DNA of 30,567 nucleotides, taken from an uncultured Collinsella sp. (GTDB lineage: Bacteria; Actinomycetota; Coriobacteriia; Coriobacteriales; Coriobacteriaceae). The position numbers and the translations under genes are program-made. The notes below the pieces were generated by a model. That model saw only the letters and a program-made list of their open reading frames with translations. It had not been told where the DNA came from and did not search any database. Where the stretch lies: positions 1-30,567 of the forward strand of contig CAKUGY010000020.1 of NCBI GenBank assembly GCA_934654835.1, written 5' to 3'. Of this stretch, positions 15,508 to 23,332 are shown one piece after another (within the stretch, counting starts at the first letter, position 1; every line of letters begins with the position of its first letter).

Positions 15508-18199
15508 CGTCGCCCCTCCTCCATAATCGCGTTGTGATAAAGGGCATGAGCTTCATTGAGGGACGCCCCGAGGAAGCCTCCTTGTAAAGGACCCGGTTCT
15601 CTTGCCCGTTCCACTGGCACAGCGGGCCATCCAACTGCTTCGCTGCGACGTTCGAGCCAAACAGACACGCCACGCCGTCAAAAGACGACAGTCCCGATGA
15701 ACCCAACTGCGCTGAAAGCGCTACGGGGGTTTGCCAATGGCAGACAAAGTGGATTCCGTGCATAGGAGCCTCGCGGAACACCTTTTGAATCTTCTGCTGA
15801 GCACCAAAGTCGAAAGATCCTAGTGAGTCCGCATTCGGCACCAACACAAACCGCTCCCGCCTACATTCTTCCCCGACATCATTTCTCTGAAGACAATCGG
15901 CAATCCATGCAACCGCTTCGTCCGAAGGCACGACCTTCGGAGAAACCCCTGCACGAGCGCATATCTCCAGAGTCGAATCAGAAATATGGCGCGCGCCATC
16001 CTCCACTACAGCAAACTCAGCGCCTCGCTCATAGCGTGCAAGCGATAAAACAAGCGTTTCCATAACGCACACCGCAAGATCGACAGAATTCGGAAGATCA
16101 CCGAGCCCTGGCAGCGTTCCCCTGCCCACAAGAGCGATATTGCTTCCCGCAGCTCTTTCAAACGAGAAATATATCGGTGCCAACCCAGCAGAAACACCCC
16201 GGCCAAGCAAGGCGCTCGGCACGCTACCTGAATCTATGTCGCTCTGCTCAAGGAGGGCCTCAGTCAACTCCGGTAGAGTGCTTCCGTCGAAAACCACCGG
16301 CTCATCAAGGTGCTCTTTTGACATTGCATAGAACTTGTTCCTGAGACTGTCCAACGTGGCATCCTCAGCAAACGGTGTAAGCACCGTCACATTTGCGCTC
16401 GGATTTCCGTAATCTTCGTTCAGAATCGCCTGCCCCCTGAACCTTAGACTAGCGGCCGCCTCGTTAAAGGGTCCGAAAGTCGCCCGCGACTCCGCCGGCG
16501 AGTTTTTCAATCCGATACGGATAGGAAACTGTGCGAAGAACTTGCCCTGGGAAATGGCAAGATTGGTTATCCCGCCGATACTTTGTGACGCCAGTATCAC
16601 GTGAATACCGTATGCACGATAGAGGCGAACGATGCGTTCCAAAAGTTCACAGGCTTCCTTGCCTCTCGAGCCTTCTAGAAATAGCTGGAACTCATCAATG
16701 ACCACAACGATACGCGGCATCTTATTCCCGCTATTGCGCCGATACTTGAGCAGATTATCTCCGTAAGGCTTGATCGCAGCGGCCCTCCGCTTGGCCTCTG
16801 CGGCTATGGAATTCAGCACATCCATGGCAAAGTCTTCATCGGCCTCAAGCCCAAATGCCTTTACCTGCGGTAGATACTCGGGGGAATCCAGCGTGGGAGC
16901 CATGGGAAACAGGGTAACGCCCTCTTTGAAATCAAACAGATAGAGTTCCAACTCGTCGGGAGAATACCTGGCGCACAAACCGTAGATGATATCTTTCAAC
17001 AGATTCGATTTACCCTGTCCGACCGCGCCGGTTATCAATGCATTATGTCTTTGAGTCTCATTCGAGCCAATCGTGACGTCAACCGTCTGGGTTCCACGCA
17101 GACCCAGCGAGAACGTGACTCCGTCCTCGCTCGTCTCCATCCAATACTCCGCGGGAAGCACCGACTCGATCTTTACTTCGGGCAACCGCAGCTCTGCCGC
17201 TGATCGGGCCATCCGCTCGGCGGCTTGGGTCGATTCAATCGTGTCAAGCTCATAGAGCTCAACATCGTAGCCATCGTGACCCAGCCATCGGGCATGACTG
17301 CCCGAGAATAGTTCGAGACGCTCCGAAACAGGATAGGAACGTTTCTTCTCGCAATACCATTTGGGCAAGTCGTCCATCTTAGGTTGTATCATTAGGAAAG
17401 AAGTGCCTGCCTTTGGGGCCGCCTTCATCAGCGAGCATACACGGTCGTATTGCTCGGCAGCCATTCCCATCGGCATATCGTGGATCACAACGAGCTGGTA
17501 CTTCTCGACCGGCATTCCGACCCGTTGGTGATATACCGCCAGGCACTCATCGTCTGACAGCAACTCGTTGTTGATTCGCGTCACACGGTCGGTCAGCTCG
17601 TTGAGTAAGGCATCGAGTTCGCCCCTCGAATGCAAATACCTGACCGCCGCCTCGCCTTGCCCGTTCCGGCCAATCGTCGAAAAAGGAGCCTCGATGTTTT
17701 TGAGTGCCGGGTCAAAACTAATGATTTCAACTTGCGACGCTGAGGTCGTTAAAAGCGTCTTGGCCTCTACCTCGCGTACCACCCCGTCTGAAATGCAGCC
17801 CTCGCCTGAAACCGACATCACGATATTGCCGTGACCAAGCAACGGAACGATAAAGGGCACCGTAAACAGATCGTCACGTTTTGAAGTTTTCGACATCGAT
17901 CCAATCTGGATATACTCGGCGGCGTTAAGGGCGGAGCCCTCCTCAACCTTCAGCAATTCGTCAACGATATCCTGAACGCGTTTCTTCGTAAGGGCATTGC
18001 GCCGCTTTTCGCGGCTCTTAAGCTTATTAAGCGCCCGCGCTTTTGCCTCGCGCTTTTCCTCCAATGTCGCCTTCAGCCACATGTCAACAGATGCAGACTG
18101 AGATTTACAAGCACCAAGCAGGTGGGCCTGGCACTCTATTGTCTCATTGACCGTCCGCCTCATCTCGTAATATGTTTCCTCCAGAGACATACCAGCCAT
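15494..18199 (-). CDS. Soluble FtsK/SpoIIIE-family ATPase
   Basis: 901 residues. About 1-95 is helical and strongly charged, a probable coiled coil. About 95-370 is an alpha/beta region of unknown fold. The FtsK/SpoIIIE motor domain is about 375-620: Walker A GAVGQGKS (391-398), the conserved FDFKEG (422-427), Walker B VVVIDEF (498-504) and ASQS (537-540). A second region (about 665-880) has the outline of another motor domain, but its P-loop position reads GRGTLPGLGD and lacks GKT, so it is probably inactive, as in the trailing domains of EssC/EccC. No membrane segment, FHA domain or gamma DNA-binding domain is seen. It shares TGATG with the GrpE-like gene upstream. It could pump protein (type VII-like) or DNA; context favours protein. 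Confidence 0.88.
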   Translation of the reverse strand: MAGMSLEETYYEMRRTVNETIECQAHLLGACKSQSASVDMWLKATLEEKREAKARALNKLKSREKRRNALTKKRVQDIVDELLKVEEGSALNAAEYIQIGSMSKTSKRDDLFTVPFIVPLLGHGNIVMSVSGEGCISDGVVREVEAKTLLTTSASQVEIISFDPALKNIEAPFSTIGRNGQGEAAVRYLHSRGELDALLNELTDRVTRINNELLSDDECLAVYHQRVGMPVEKYQLVVIHDMPMGMAAEQYDRVCSLMKAAPKAGTSFLMIQPKMDDLPKWYCEKKRSYPVSERLELFSGSHARWLGHDGYDVELYELDTIESTQAAERMARSAAELRLPEVKIESVLPAEYWMETSEDGVTFSLGLRGTQTVDVTIGSNETQRHNALITGAVGQGKSNLLKDIIYGLCARYSPDELELYLFDFKEGVTLFPMAPTLDSPEYLPQVKAFGLEADEDFAMDVLNSIAAEAKRRAAAIKPYGDNLLKYRRNSGNKMPRIVVVIDEFQLFLEGSRGKEACELLERIVRLYRAYGIHVILASQSIGGITNLAISQGKFFAQFPIRIGLKNSPAESRATFGPFNEAAASLRFRGQAILNEDYGNPSANVTVLTPFAEDATLDSLRNKFYAMSKEHLDEPVVFDGSTLPELTEALLEQSDIDSGSVPSALLGRGVSAGLAPIYFSFERAAGSNIALVGRGTLPGLGDLPNSVDLAVCVMETLVLSLARYERGAEFAVVEDGARHISDSTLEICARAGVSPKVVPSDEAVAWIADCLQRNDVGEECRRERFVLVPNADSLGSFDFGAQQKIQKVFREAPMHGIHFVCHWQTPVALSAQLGSSGLSSFDGVACLFGSNVAAKQLDGPLCQWNGQENRVLYKEASSGRPSMKLMPFITTRLWRRGDDEQG

Positions 18200-18645
18200 C
18201 AGTCCTCTTCGTGCCGAAAGACAACCACTCGCGCTGGGCGGAGAAGCCTTCCGCCAATTCTGTAACCGTCTCGCTCTACTCGAGCCACCTTTCCATCTTT
18301 AAAGGCCTCGTCTGTCTTAATGAATCCAACGATTTCATGCTCATGCAGGTTAACTGTCTCGTCGCATAGAACAGGTTCAAGCCCGTAATGGCTACAAACC
18401 CCGACAATCTCGTCCACAATCGAAGACCTCAAGTCCTCTGACAGCGGCTCATTCTTAACCCTATCAACGGCAAGTAGCAGCTCGCTGAATAATCCCGCAT
18501 AAGCTTCGCCAGTGGTCAAGTCTTTGATTTTTCTTGAATCTGACTTGAGAGAAGCAAGAGACGCTCTGAGCTCTTCTGCACAGTCAATAATTGCCCGGCG
18601 ATCCATCTCTAAGCTGTCAAGCGCTTGACCCCACCGCACGTCCAT
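18199..18645 (-). CDS. GrpE-like nucleotide exchange factor (accessory)
   Basis: 148 residues, shorter than core GrpE (280 here). A helical N-terminal half (about 5-70) is followed by a beta domain (about 100-145) whose HEIVGFIKTDE and DGYRIGGRLLRPARVVV match the GrpE wing signature GYxxxxRxLRPAxVxV. The long N-terminal stalk helix of normal GrpE is largely missing, so it may exchange nucleotide without the stalk or dimerise differently. Overlaps the J-like gene upstream (TAATG) and the FtsK gene downstream (TGATG). Most likely partner: the accessory Hsp70 two genes upstream. Confidence 0.85.
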   Translation of the reverse strand: MDVRWGQALDSLEMDRRAIIDCAEELRASLASLKSDSRKIKDLTTGEAYAGLFSELLLAVDRVKNEPLSEDLRSSIVDEIVGVCSHYGLEPVLCDETVNLHEHEIVGFIKTDEAFKDGKVARVERDGYRIGGRLLRPARVVVFRHEED

Positions 18646-19754
18646 TATTGGAGCCCCGTCCTCTTTGCAAGCTCTCCTAATTTACGGGCATTGATCATCC
18701 ATCCGGTCGGCACAACAAAGAAGAACGCGTACAGGAGCAGCCCAAAGAACAGGACGAGCGTCAAGAGAGCGCCGCTTGACCCGCTTATCATAAATAAGAA
18801 AGTCAAAGCGCAGAGAATCCAAAACCATCGGGCCGGTGCAATGTAGTGCCTTTTGCGTGCCCAGTCGATAAGGCCCTCCATTTTCTCAATCCATTCCACA
18901 TCAGCCTTGTCGATATTTCCCAACGCGCGCATTTCGCTAACGACAAGTTCAGCATGCTGGATTTGTTTCATATTGGTGAAATAGCCGGCATTATCCTTTG
19001 AGCTCATTTTGTTCTCGACATCCGTCTCTAAGCACCGGCATAACGAGCTTAGAACGGGTTCATAATCCGGATGTGCCTCATGTAGGTTGCGCGCCATAGT
19101 GAGGGCTTGATCAAATTTCCCCTGAAGGTAACGCGCGTCAACCAAGCGCGCCATAATTGTATAGTCGTTCTTATCAATCTGCTGGGCCTTCAGAAACTCA
19201 GCCTCGGCGTCTGCGTATTTATCGATCATTATGTATGAGTCGCCCAACAGCCTATGGGCGGTCGCCTGATGCGAGCCAAGCTTCAGCAGCTCAGATGCGG
19301 CAAAAATGGACTCGTCATACTTGTCCATCGTATATGCCGCCAGAGCCCACACAAGCCATGCTTCCGCATCGGTTGAGCAATTCCTTGTTGCTTCCCTAGC
19401 GGCAAAACAAGCGTTGGCACTCTGACCGTTTTTGAAATAATCTTTCGCTTCTGAAGTCCAGTCTTTCTCGGCAGTTGCAGCACGGGCGTCTTTTTCCAGC
19501 TCCTTCTCGCTGTCACACTTCCCGCTATCATATGCGGCATCGTATTTCATGCGTTTTGCGCTATCGTGAAACAACGAATCTGCTTCATTTAAGAGCTGCA
19601 TCATCCTTTCGGCGTTTGCCCTCTGCATGGCATCGGGCGAGCCCTCGAGGCGCCTGAAGCGCTTTCTAGTTTTCTTGATTGCCTCTTCGATATCCTCAAT
19701 CGAGGCGTCCTTTTGCAGTTCAAGGATTCCGTAGTAGTCGACAAATTCTTCCAT
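18645..19754 (-). CDS. J-like/TPR protein with C-terminal membrane segments
   Basis: 369 residues. About 5-75 aligns with a J domain (DYYGILELQKDASIEDIEEA, then LLNEADSLFHDSAKRMKYD), but the HPD tripeptide needed to activate Hsp70 is replaced by Arg34-Arg35-Leu36. TPR-type helical repeats span about 98-245 (AEAWLVWALAAYTMDKYDES, HRLLGDSYIMIDKYADAEAE, RLVDARYLQGKFDQALTMA). Two hydrophobic segments follow (about 308-324 and 329-350), with a short basic tail. The TPR part is therefore cytoplasmic and membrane-tethered. It lies 8 nt after the Hsp70 gene. It probably recruits the Hsp70 or its clients to the membrane; without HPD it may bind Hsp70 without stimulating ATP hydrolysis. Confidence 0.85.
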   Translation of the reverse strand: MEEFVDYYGILELQKDASIEDIEEAIKKTRKRFRRLEGSPDAMQRANAERMMQLLNEADSLFHDSAKRMKYDAAYDSGKCDSEKELEKDARAATAEKDWTSEAKDYFKNGQSANACFAAREATRNCSTDAEAWLVWALAAYTMDKYDESIFAASELLKLGSHQATAHRLLGDSYIMIDKYADAEAEFLKAQQIDKNDYTIMARLVDARYLQGKFDQALTMARNLHEAHPDYEPVLSSLCRCLETDVENKMSSKDNAGYFTNMKQIQHAELVVSEMRALGNIDKADVEWIEKMEGLIDWARKRHYIAPARWFWILCALTFLFMISGSSGALLTLVLFFGLLLYAFFFVVPTGWMINARKLGELAKRTGLQ

Positions 19755-19762
19755 CTGATTTC

Positions 19763-21322
19763 CTATCCGATCTCGATGTTCTTCATCTTGTTAACGGCAG
19801 CATCAAGTTGCCGCTCGTCCATATTCGCCACGCGGTCGATTTCGAACTCACCGTACAGTCGTCCGTTCTCCCCGTCATATAGACGGATATGCACTGTCTG
19901 TTCTTTGTCGTATTCATAGACGATGCGGATAGGAGAACTCTTGGGCAGGCCAGCAGGAAGCGGTATCTCTTTAGATCCGATGATTACCACATAGTTCAAA
20001 TCAGGGTCATCCCCCTGCGTCACCTGGACGTTGACGCATGATTGGTTTTCACTGACGGTCGCTGCATCCTGTGAGTAACTTCCCGGCACGGGCGAATTCC
20101 TCGGAATCACGACCTCGTTGTAGTCCCTGCCATCCTTATCGAGCATCACAACCCCCAGGGGTTGCGATGTCACATCGGTAATGACAACGCTCGGGGTCTC
20201 GAAGAGAGGCATGTCAGGCAAACCGTCCTCCGGTAAACCCGCCCTATCAAGACTAGACTCCATCTCTATCGCCGCCTGAACGGCGGCTCCCATGGCAACG
20301 GCCTCGTCAGGATTTACCCCGAGCTCAGGCTTCATTCCCGACATTTCTTCAATCAGCTTGTGCACCATCGGCATTCGCGTTGAGCCGCCAACAAGAACCA
20401 CATGGTCAATTTGGGCCCAGGAATAGCCGGTGTCCTCGAGCACGTCCTCAACCAGCTCTTTTGTCCGAGTTAGAAGCGACTTGCCGACGCGTTCGAAATC
20501 TTCGCGCGTAATAGTTACGCGGTAGGGCTTTCCGTCTTTCGAAATATGGAGGTTTGCCTTTGGCACGTGCGAAAGAGTGCGCTTAACCATTTCGCATTTC
20601 TCTCGAAGCTCGGCACTTATCAGATAATCCTCGAGAACATTACCGGCACCCTGTTTCGAGAGCTCTTCTGCCACAAACGACATTAGAGCGTTATCGAAAT
20701 CGAATCCGCCCAAGTTTCTATCGCCATCGGTTCCGATAACCGTAAAGCAACCGTCCTCTATCTTAAGAAGCGTCACGTCGAACGTTCCGCCGCCCAGATC
20801 ATAGACAAGCGTGACGCCGTTCTTCTCGGTATCGAGACCAAAGGAAAGGGCTGCAGCCGTCGGCTCATTCAACACGCGAAGCACTTTGGTGCCCGCAATT
20901 ACACCTGCCTGCTTTGTCGCGGTTCTTCTTGCATCATCAAAATATGCGGGAACCGTAATCACGGCTCCGCATATTTCTTCTCCAAGTGCCTGCTCGGCAT
21001 CTTGCAATAATTTTTTGATGATAAGGGAGGAAACCTCTTCTGCAGAGTAGGAAACGCCCGAGTCAGAGTCGAATCTCCAATCCGGATTTCCCATCTGCCG
21101 TTTAACGAACTGAACAACATTATCGGGATCACTTGCCGCCGAATGCTTAGCCATCGTTCCAACAAGCGGCTCGTCTTTTCCGTCAAATGATTGAAATAAA
21201 ACAACCGAAGGTGTGGTCGGTTCTCCGTCCGCATTCTTCAGTATTTCGGGAAGTCCATCGTCTCCCAATACAGCGACGGCCGAATAGGTCGTCCCAAGAT
21301 CGATTCCAACAACTCTCCCCAT
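19763..21322 (-). CDS. Accessory Hsp70 (DnaK-like, lid-less)
   Basis: 519 residues from the ATG at 21320-21322 (AGGA 9 nt upstream; the frame stays open to 21430 without homology). The nucleotide-binding domain is complete: VGIDLGTTYSAVAVLG (5-20), VPAYFDDARR (124-133), LNEPTAAALSFGLD (151-164), VYDLGGGTFDV (173-183), VLVGGSTRMPMV (309-320). The substrate-binding beta domain is about 378-495, and the protein ends about 25 residues later, so the helical lid (100+ residues in DnaK) is missing. Without a lid, clients would be held loosely or bound by docking. First gene of the eight-gene operon. Sequence differs widely from the core DnaK in this window, so it is a divergent subfamily, not a recent duplicate. 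Confidence 0.93.
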   Translation of the reverse strand: MGRVVGIDLGTTYSAVAVLGDDGLPEILKNADGEPTTPSVVLFQSFDGKDEPLVGTMAKHSAASDPDNVVQFVKRQMGNPDWRFDSDSGVSYSAEEVSSLIIKKLLQDAEQALGEEICGAVITVPAYFDDARRTATKQAGVIAGTKVLRVLNEPTAAALSFGLDTEKNGVTLVYDLGGGTFDVTLLKIEDGCFTVIGTDGDRNLGGFDFDNALMSFVAEELSKQGAGNVLEDYLISAELREKCEMVKRTLSHVPKANLHISKDGKPYRVTITREDFERVGKSLLTRTKELVEDVLEDTGYSWAQIDHVVLVGGSTRMPMVHKLIEEMSGMKPELGVNPDEAVAMGAAVQAAIEMESSLDRAGLPEDGLPDMPLFETPSVVITDVTSQPLGVVMLDKDGRDYNEVVIPRNSPVPGSYSQDAATVSENQSCVNVQVTQGDDPDLNYVVIIGSKEIPLPAGLPKSSPIRIVYEYDKEQTVHIRLYDGENGRLYGEFEIDRVANMDERQLDAAVNKMKNIEIG

Positions 21323-21359
21323 AGCCACCATTCCTCGATGTCTATTTATATTGGTTTTG

Positions 21360-21387
21360 AGTTTATTCAAATTAGACTTTATGTCAA
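21360..21387 (-). promoter_or_regulatory. Promoter of the accessory Hsp70/FtsK operon
   Basis: On the minus strand a perfect TTGACA (21382-21387) is followed by a 16-bp spacer and TAAACT (21360-21365, 4 of 6). It gives a leader of about 30 nt before the Hsp70 start, in an AT-rich divergent intergenic region. Confidence 0.55.
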
Positions 21388-21407
21388 TTATTGCACCTAA
21401 GGACAAT

Positions 21408-21427
21408 CCGGTTAGACATTTGACCGG
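21408..21427. promoter_or_regulatory. Imperfect dyad between Hsp70 and xre, possible Xre operator
   Basis: CCGGTTA (21408-21414) and TGACCGG (21421-21427) form an inverted pair with one mismatched position and a 6-bp centre. It lies upstream of both divergent genes, about 20 bp beyond the Hsp70 -35 box and about 45 bp before the xre start. A possible xre promoter (TTGCAC 21391-21396, TAGACA 21413-21418) would overlap it. Assignment by position only. Confidence 0.3.
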
Positions 21428-21469
21428 CACCGAAATGCAAAGTTGCTCTTGATATCAGACGGGAGCGAC

Positions 21470-21811
21470 ATGGATGTGACCAATAAACATACCGCACTCG
21501 CCAGAATCCGCAAAAAGTCAGGGCTTACTCAGCTTCAAATTGCGGACAGTCTTGGCGTTAGCAAGGCGACATATAGTGCATGGGAAACAGGTCGAGCAAA
21601 ACTAGGAGAGGACCGCATTGTTGCACTGTGCGATCTCTTTGGATGCACGCCCAACGATATCCTTGGCTATACCAAAGATTCAGACGGAAGCCCTGCGTTT
21701 TTTACTGCTCAGGAAGACGAATATCTATCGCTCTTCAAAGCCCTGCCGCCAAACATCAAGGCCGATATTCTTGACATCATGCGTTATACGACAAAGGGCT
21801 GGAGACTCTAG
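21470..21811 (+). CDS. Xre/Cro-CI-family HTH regulator
   Basis: 113 residues. HTH_3 domain about 8-65 (ALARIRKKSGLTQLQIADSL, GVSKATYSAWETGRAKL, LCDLFGCTPNDILGY). A short acidic, helical C-terminal part (about 70-113) may bind a ligand or dimerise. It is divergent from the Hsp70/FtsK operon and 147 bp away, so it is the likely local regulator of that operon. I chose the ATG at 21470 because GGGAG lies 5 nt upstream; a TTG at 21443 extends the frame without homology. Confidence 0.88.
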   Translation: MDVTNKHTALARIRKKSGLTQLQIADSLGVSKATYSAWETGRAKLGEDRIVALCDLFGCTPNDILGYTKDSDGSPAFFTAQEDEYLSLFKALPPNIKADILDIMRYTTKGWRL

Positions 21812-21849
21812 AGTTTCCCTTTTGGCATTAAGAATATGCATTAGATATC

Positions 21850-21935
21850 ATGTCCAACTTGCACAATAGAAATTGTCCAACTAGCACAATTAGAATCATC
21901 CATCTTGCACAATAGAAATTGTCCAACTTGCACAA
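21850..21935. repeat. Four dyad repeats at 23-bp spacing (operator array)
   Basis: Copies begin at 21850, 21873, 21896 and 21919, exactly 23 bp apart. The unit TTGTCCAACTTGCACAA is itself dyad-symmetric (TTGT-n-CAA-n-TTG-n-ACAA). Copies 2 and 4 are almost intact, copy 1 differs at the first base, copy 3 has four changes. The array ends 8 bp before a perfect TATAAT and covers the -35 position of the ATPase gene downstream. It therefore looks like a cooperative operator, not a CRISPR array. Confidence 0.8.
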
Positions 21936-21943
21936 ATCAACGG

Positions 21944-21949
21944 TATAAT
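21944..21949 (+). promoter_or_regulatory. -10 box of the DUF4143 ATPase gene
   Basis: Perfect TATAAT 23 bp before the ATG. The best -35 (TTGTCC at 21919-21924, 19-bp spacing) lies inside the fourth dyad repeat, so array binding would shut the promoter. The predicted leader is only about 15 nt and includes the ribosome binding site. Confidence 0.6.
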
Positions 21950-21972
21950 ACTCTATTAGCAGGGAGGGCTAT

Positions 21973-23247
21973 ATGAATTCAATTGAACACGGTTATCTAC
22001 CACGGGTCGCGGACAAAGTACTTGCCAGAAAACTTAAATCTTCTGGAGCTGTCCAAATCAAAGGGCCAAAATGGTGCGGTAAGACCGCAACGGCCGAACA
22101 AGCCGCCGCGAGCAGCATCTACATGCAAGACCCCGATAACGGCCCGAGCTACATCCAGCTTGCCGATTCGAAACCTTCTCTTCTGCTCAAAGGAGACGAG
22201 CCGCGCCTAATCGATGAGTGGCAAATGGCTCCGCAGCTTTGGGATGCCGTAAGGTTCGCGATTGACCGTGGTCAAGGGCGAGGCAGGTTTATCCTCACCG
22301 GCTCCGCAACGCCTCGGGCAAGTGAAATGCCGGCACACTCCGGAGTCGGGCGCATAGCGCGCATGAACATGCGTCCGATGTCACTTTTTGAATCACGCGA
22401 GTCAACAGGATCGGTTTCGCTGGCAAGCCTGTTTGATGGAAACACTGATGTTGCCGATATGGTCAATTTCGATATTGAGCGTATCGCTTATTCGCTTTGC
22501 CGAGGAGGCTGGCCGGAAGCGGTCATCGAGCCAAACCATGGGGTTGCGCTATCCATGGCCCCTGATTATATCTCGGAGCTGCTTGATTCCGATATCGAAG
22601 AGATTGACGGGTTGAGAAGAAATAAGACTTGGATGACCCAGATTATTCGAAGCTACGCTCGCAATATCTCAACGGAGGCATCGCTCGCAACAATCGCCGC
22701 TGACATGCAAGGAGAGCCTCCCTCGCGAAATACTGTATCTGAATACGTCGACGCCTTGACGCGTGCTTGTGTTTTCGAAGATCTCGAAGCATGGGCCCCG
22801 CGACTTCGCTCGAAAACTGCTGTACGAACGAGTCCAACACGCCATTTTTGCGACCCGTCTCTTGCGGTCGCAGCCCTTGGGGCAACCCCTCAAAAGCTCC
22901 TGGAAGATTTTGAGACATTTGGGCTTCTGTTTGAATCTATGTGCATCCGCGACCTGCGCACCTATATGGATCTGCTTGGCGGCAAGGTTTACCACTATCG
23001 GGATAAGACAGACCTTGAAGCCGATGCCGTACTCGTTCTGAATGACGGAAGGTATGCTCTGGTCGAGGTCAAACTGGGCTCAAAGCCCATAGACGCCGCG
23101 GCCGCCAATCTCAAGAAGCTTGCAGCGAAAATCGATTCCACCCACCAAGGCGAAGCGTCCTTCTTACTCGTCCTAACTGGAACCGCAACTGCTTATCGAC
23201 GGGAAGACGGCGTCATAGTCGCGCCGCTAGCCTCACTGGCACCGTAG
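21973..23247 (+). CDS. AAA_14/DUF4143 ATPase with C-terminal nuclease-like domain
   Basis: 424 residues. AAA+ core with Walker A GPKWCGKT (31-38), Walker B LIDEWQ (79-84) and an ILTGSATP sensor (107-114). The C-terminal DUF4143 part (about 200-400) contains LEADAVLVLNDGRYALVEVKLG (348-369, shown here in outline), where Asp351 and Glu365-Val-Lys367 fit a PD-(D/E)xK nuclease-like core. Such ATPases are common in anaerobes and archaea, are often variable between strains, and have no settled function. GGAGGG precedes the ATG. It is a one-gene unit behind the 23-bp operator array; no cognate repressor is adjacent, so self-regulation or control by Xre is possible. Confidence 0.88.
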   Translation: MNSIEHGYLPRVADKVLARKLKSSGAVQIKGPKWCGKTATAEQAAASSIYMQDPDNGPSYIQLADSKPSLLLKGDEPRLIDEWQMAPQLWDAVRFAIDRGQGRGRFILTGSATPRASEMPAHSGVGRIARMNMRPMSLFESRESTGSVSLASLFDGNTDVADMVNFDIERIAYSLCRGGWPEAVIEPNHGVALSMAPDYISELLDSDIEEIDGLRRNKTWMTQIIRSYARNISTEASLATIAADMQGEPPSRNTVSEYVDALTRACVFEDLEAWAPRLRSKTAVRTSPTRHFCDPSLAVAALGATPQKLLEDFETFGLLFESMCIRDLRTYMDLLGGKVYHYRDKTDLEADAVLVLNDGRYALVEVKLGSKPIDAAAANLKKLAAKIDSTHQGEASFLLVLTGTATAYRREDGVIVAPLASLAP

Positions 23248-23332
23248 GACAACTGGCATACAACGCCGGCATGGGAGCCCTCCGTAGTAGAATCTGAACC
23301 ACCATATCGCCCCGTACAAAAGGAGATTTCCC

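Noticed and set aside
15494..18199. Chromosome-partitioning FtsK/SpoIIIE
   Set aside because: No N-terminal membrane helices and no C-terminal gamma (KOPS-reading) domain; the operon context is unrelated to cell division.
12765..21322. Prophage or integrative element
   Set aside because: No integrase, transposase, phage structural gene, tRNA target or flanking direct repeat is visible. The FtsK-type ATPase alone is not enough.
21850..21935. CRISPR array
   Set aside because: Units are 17 bp with 6-bp gaps, not repeats with 30-40 bp unique spacers, and no cas genes are present.
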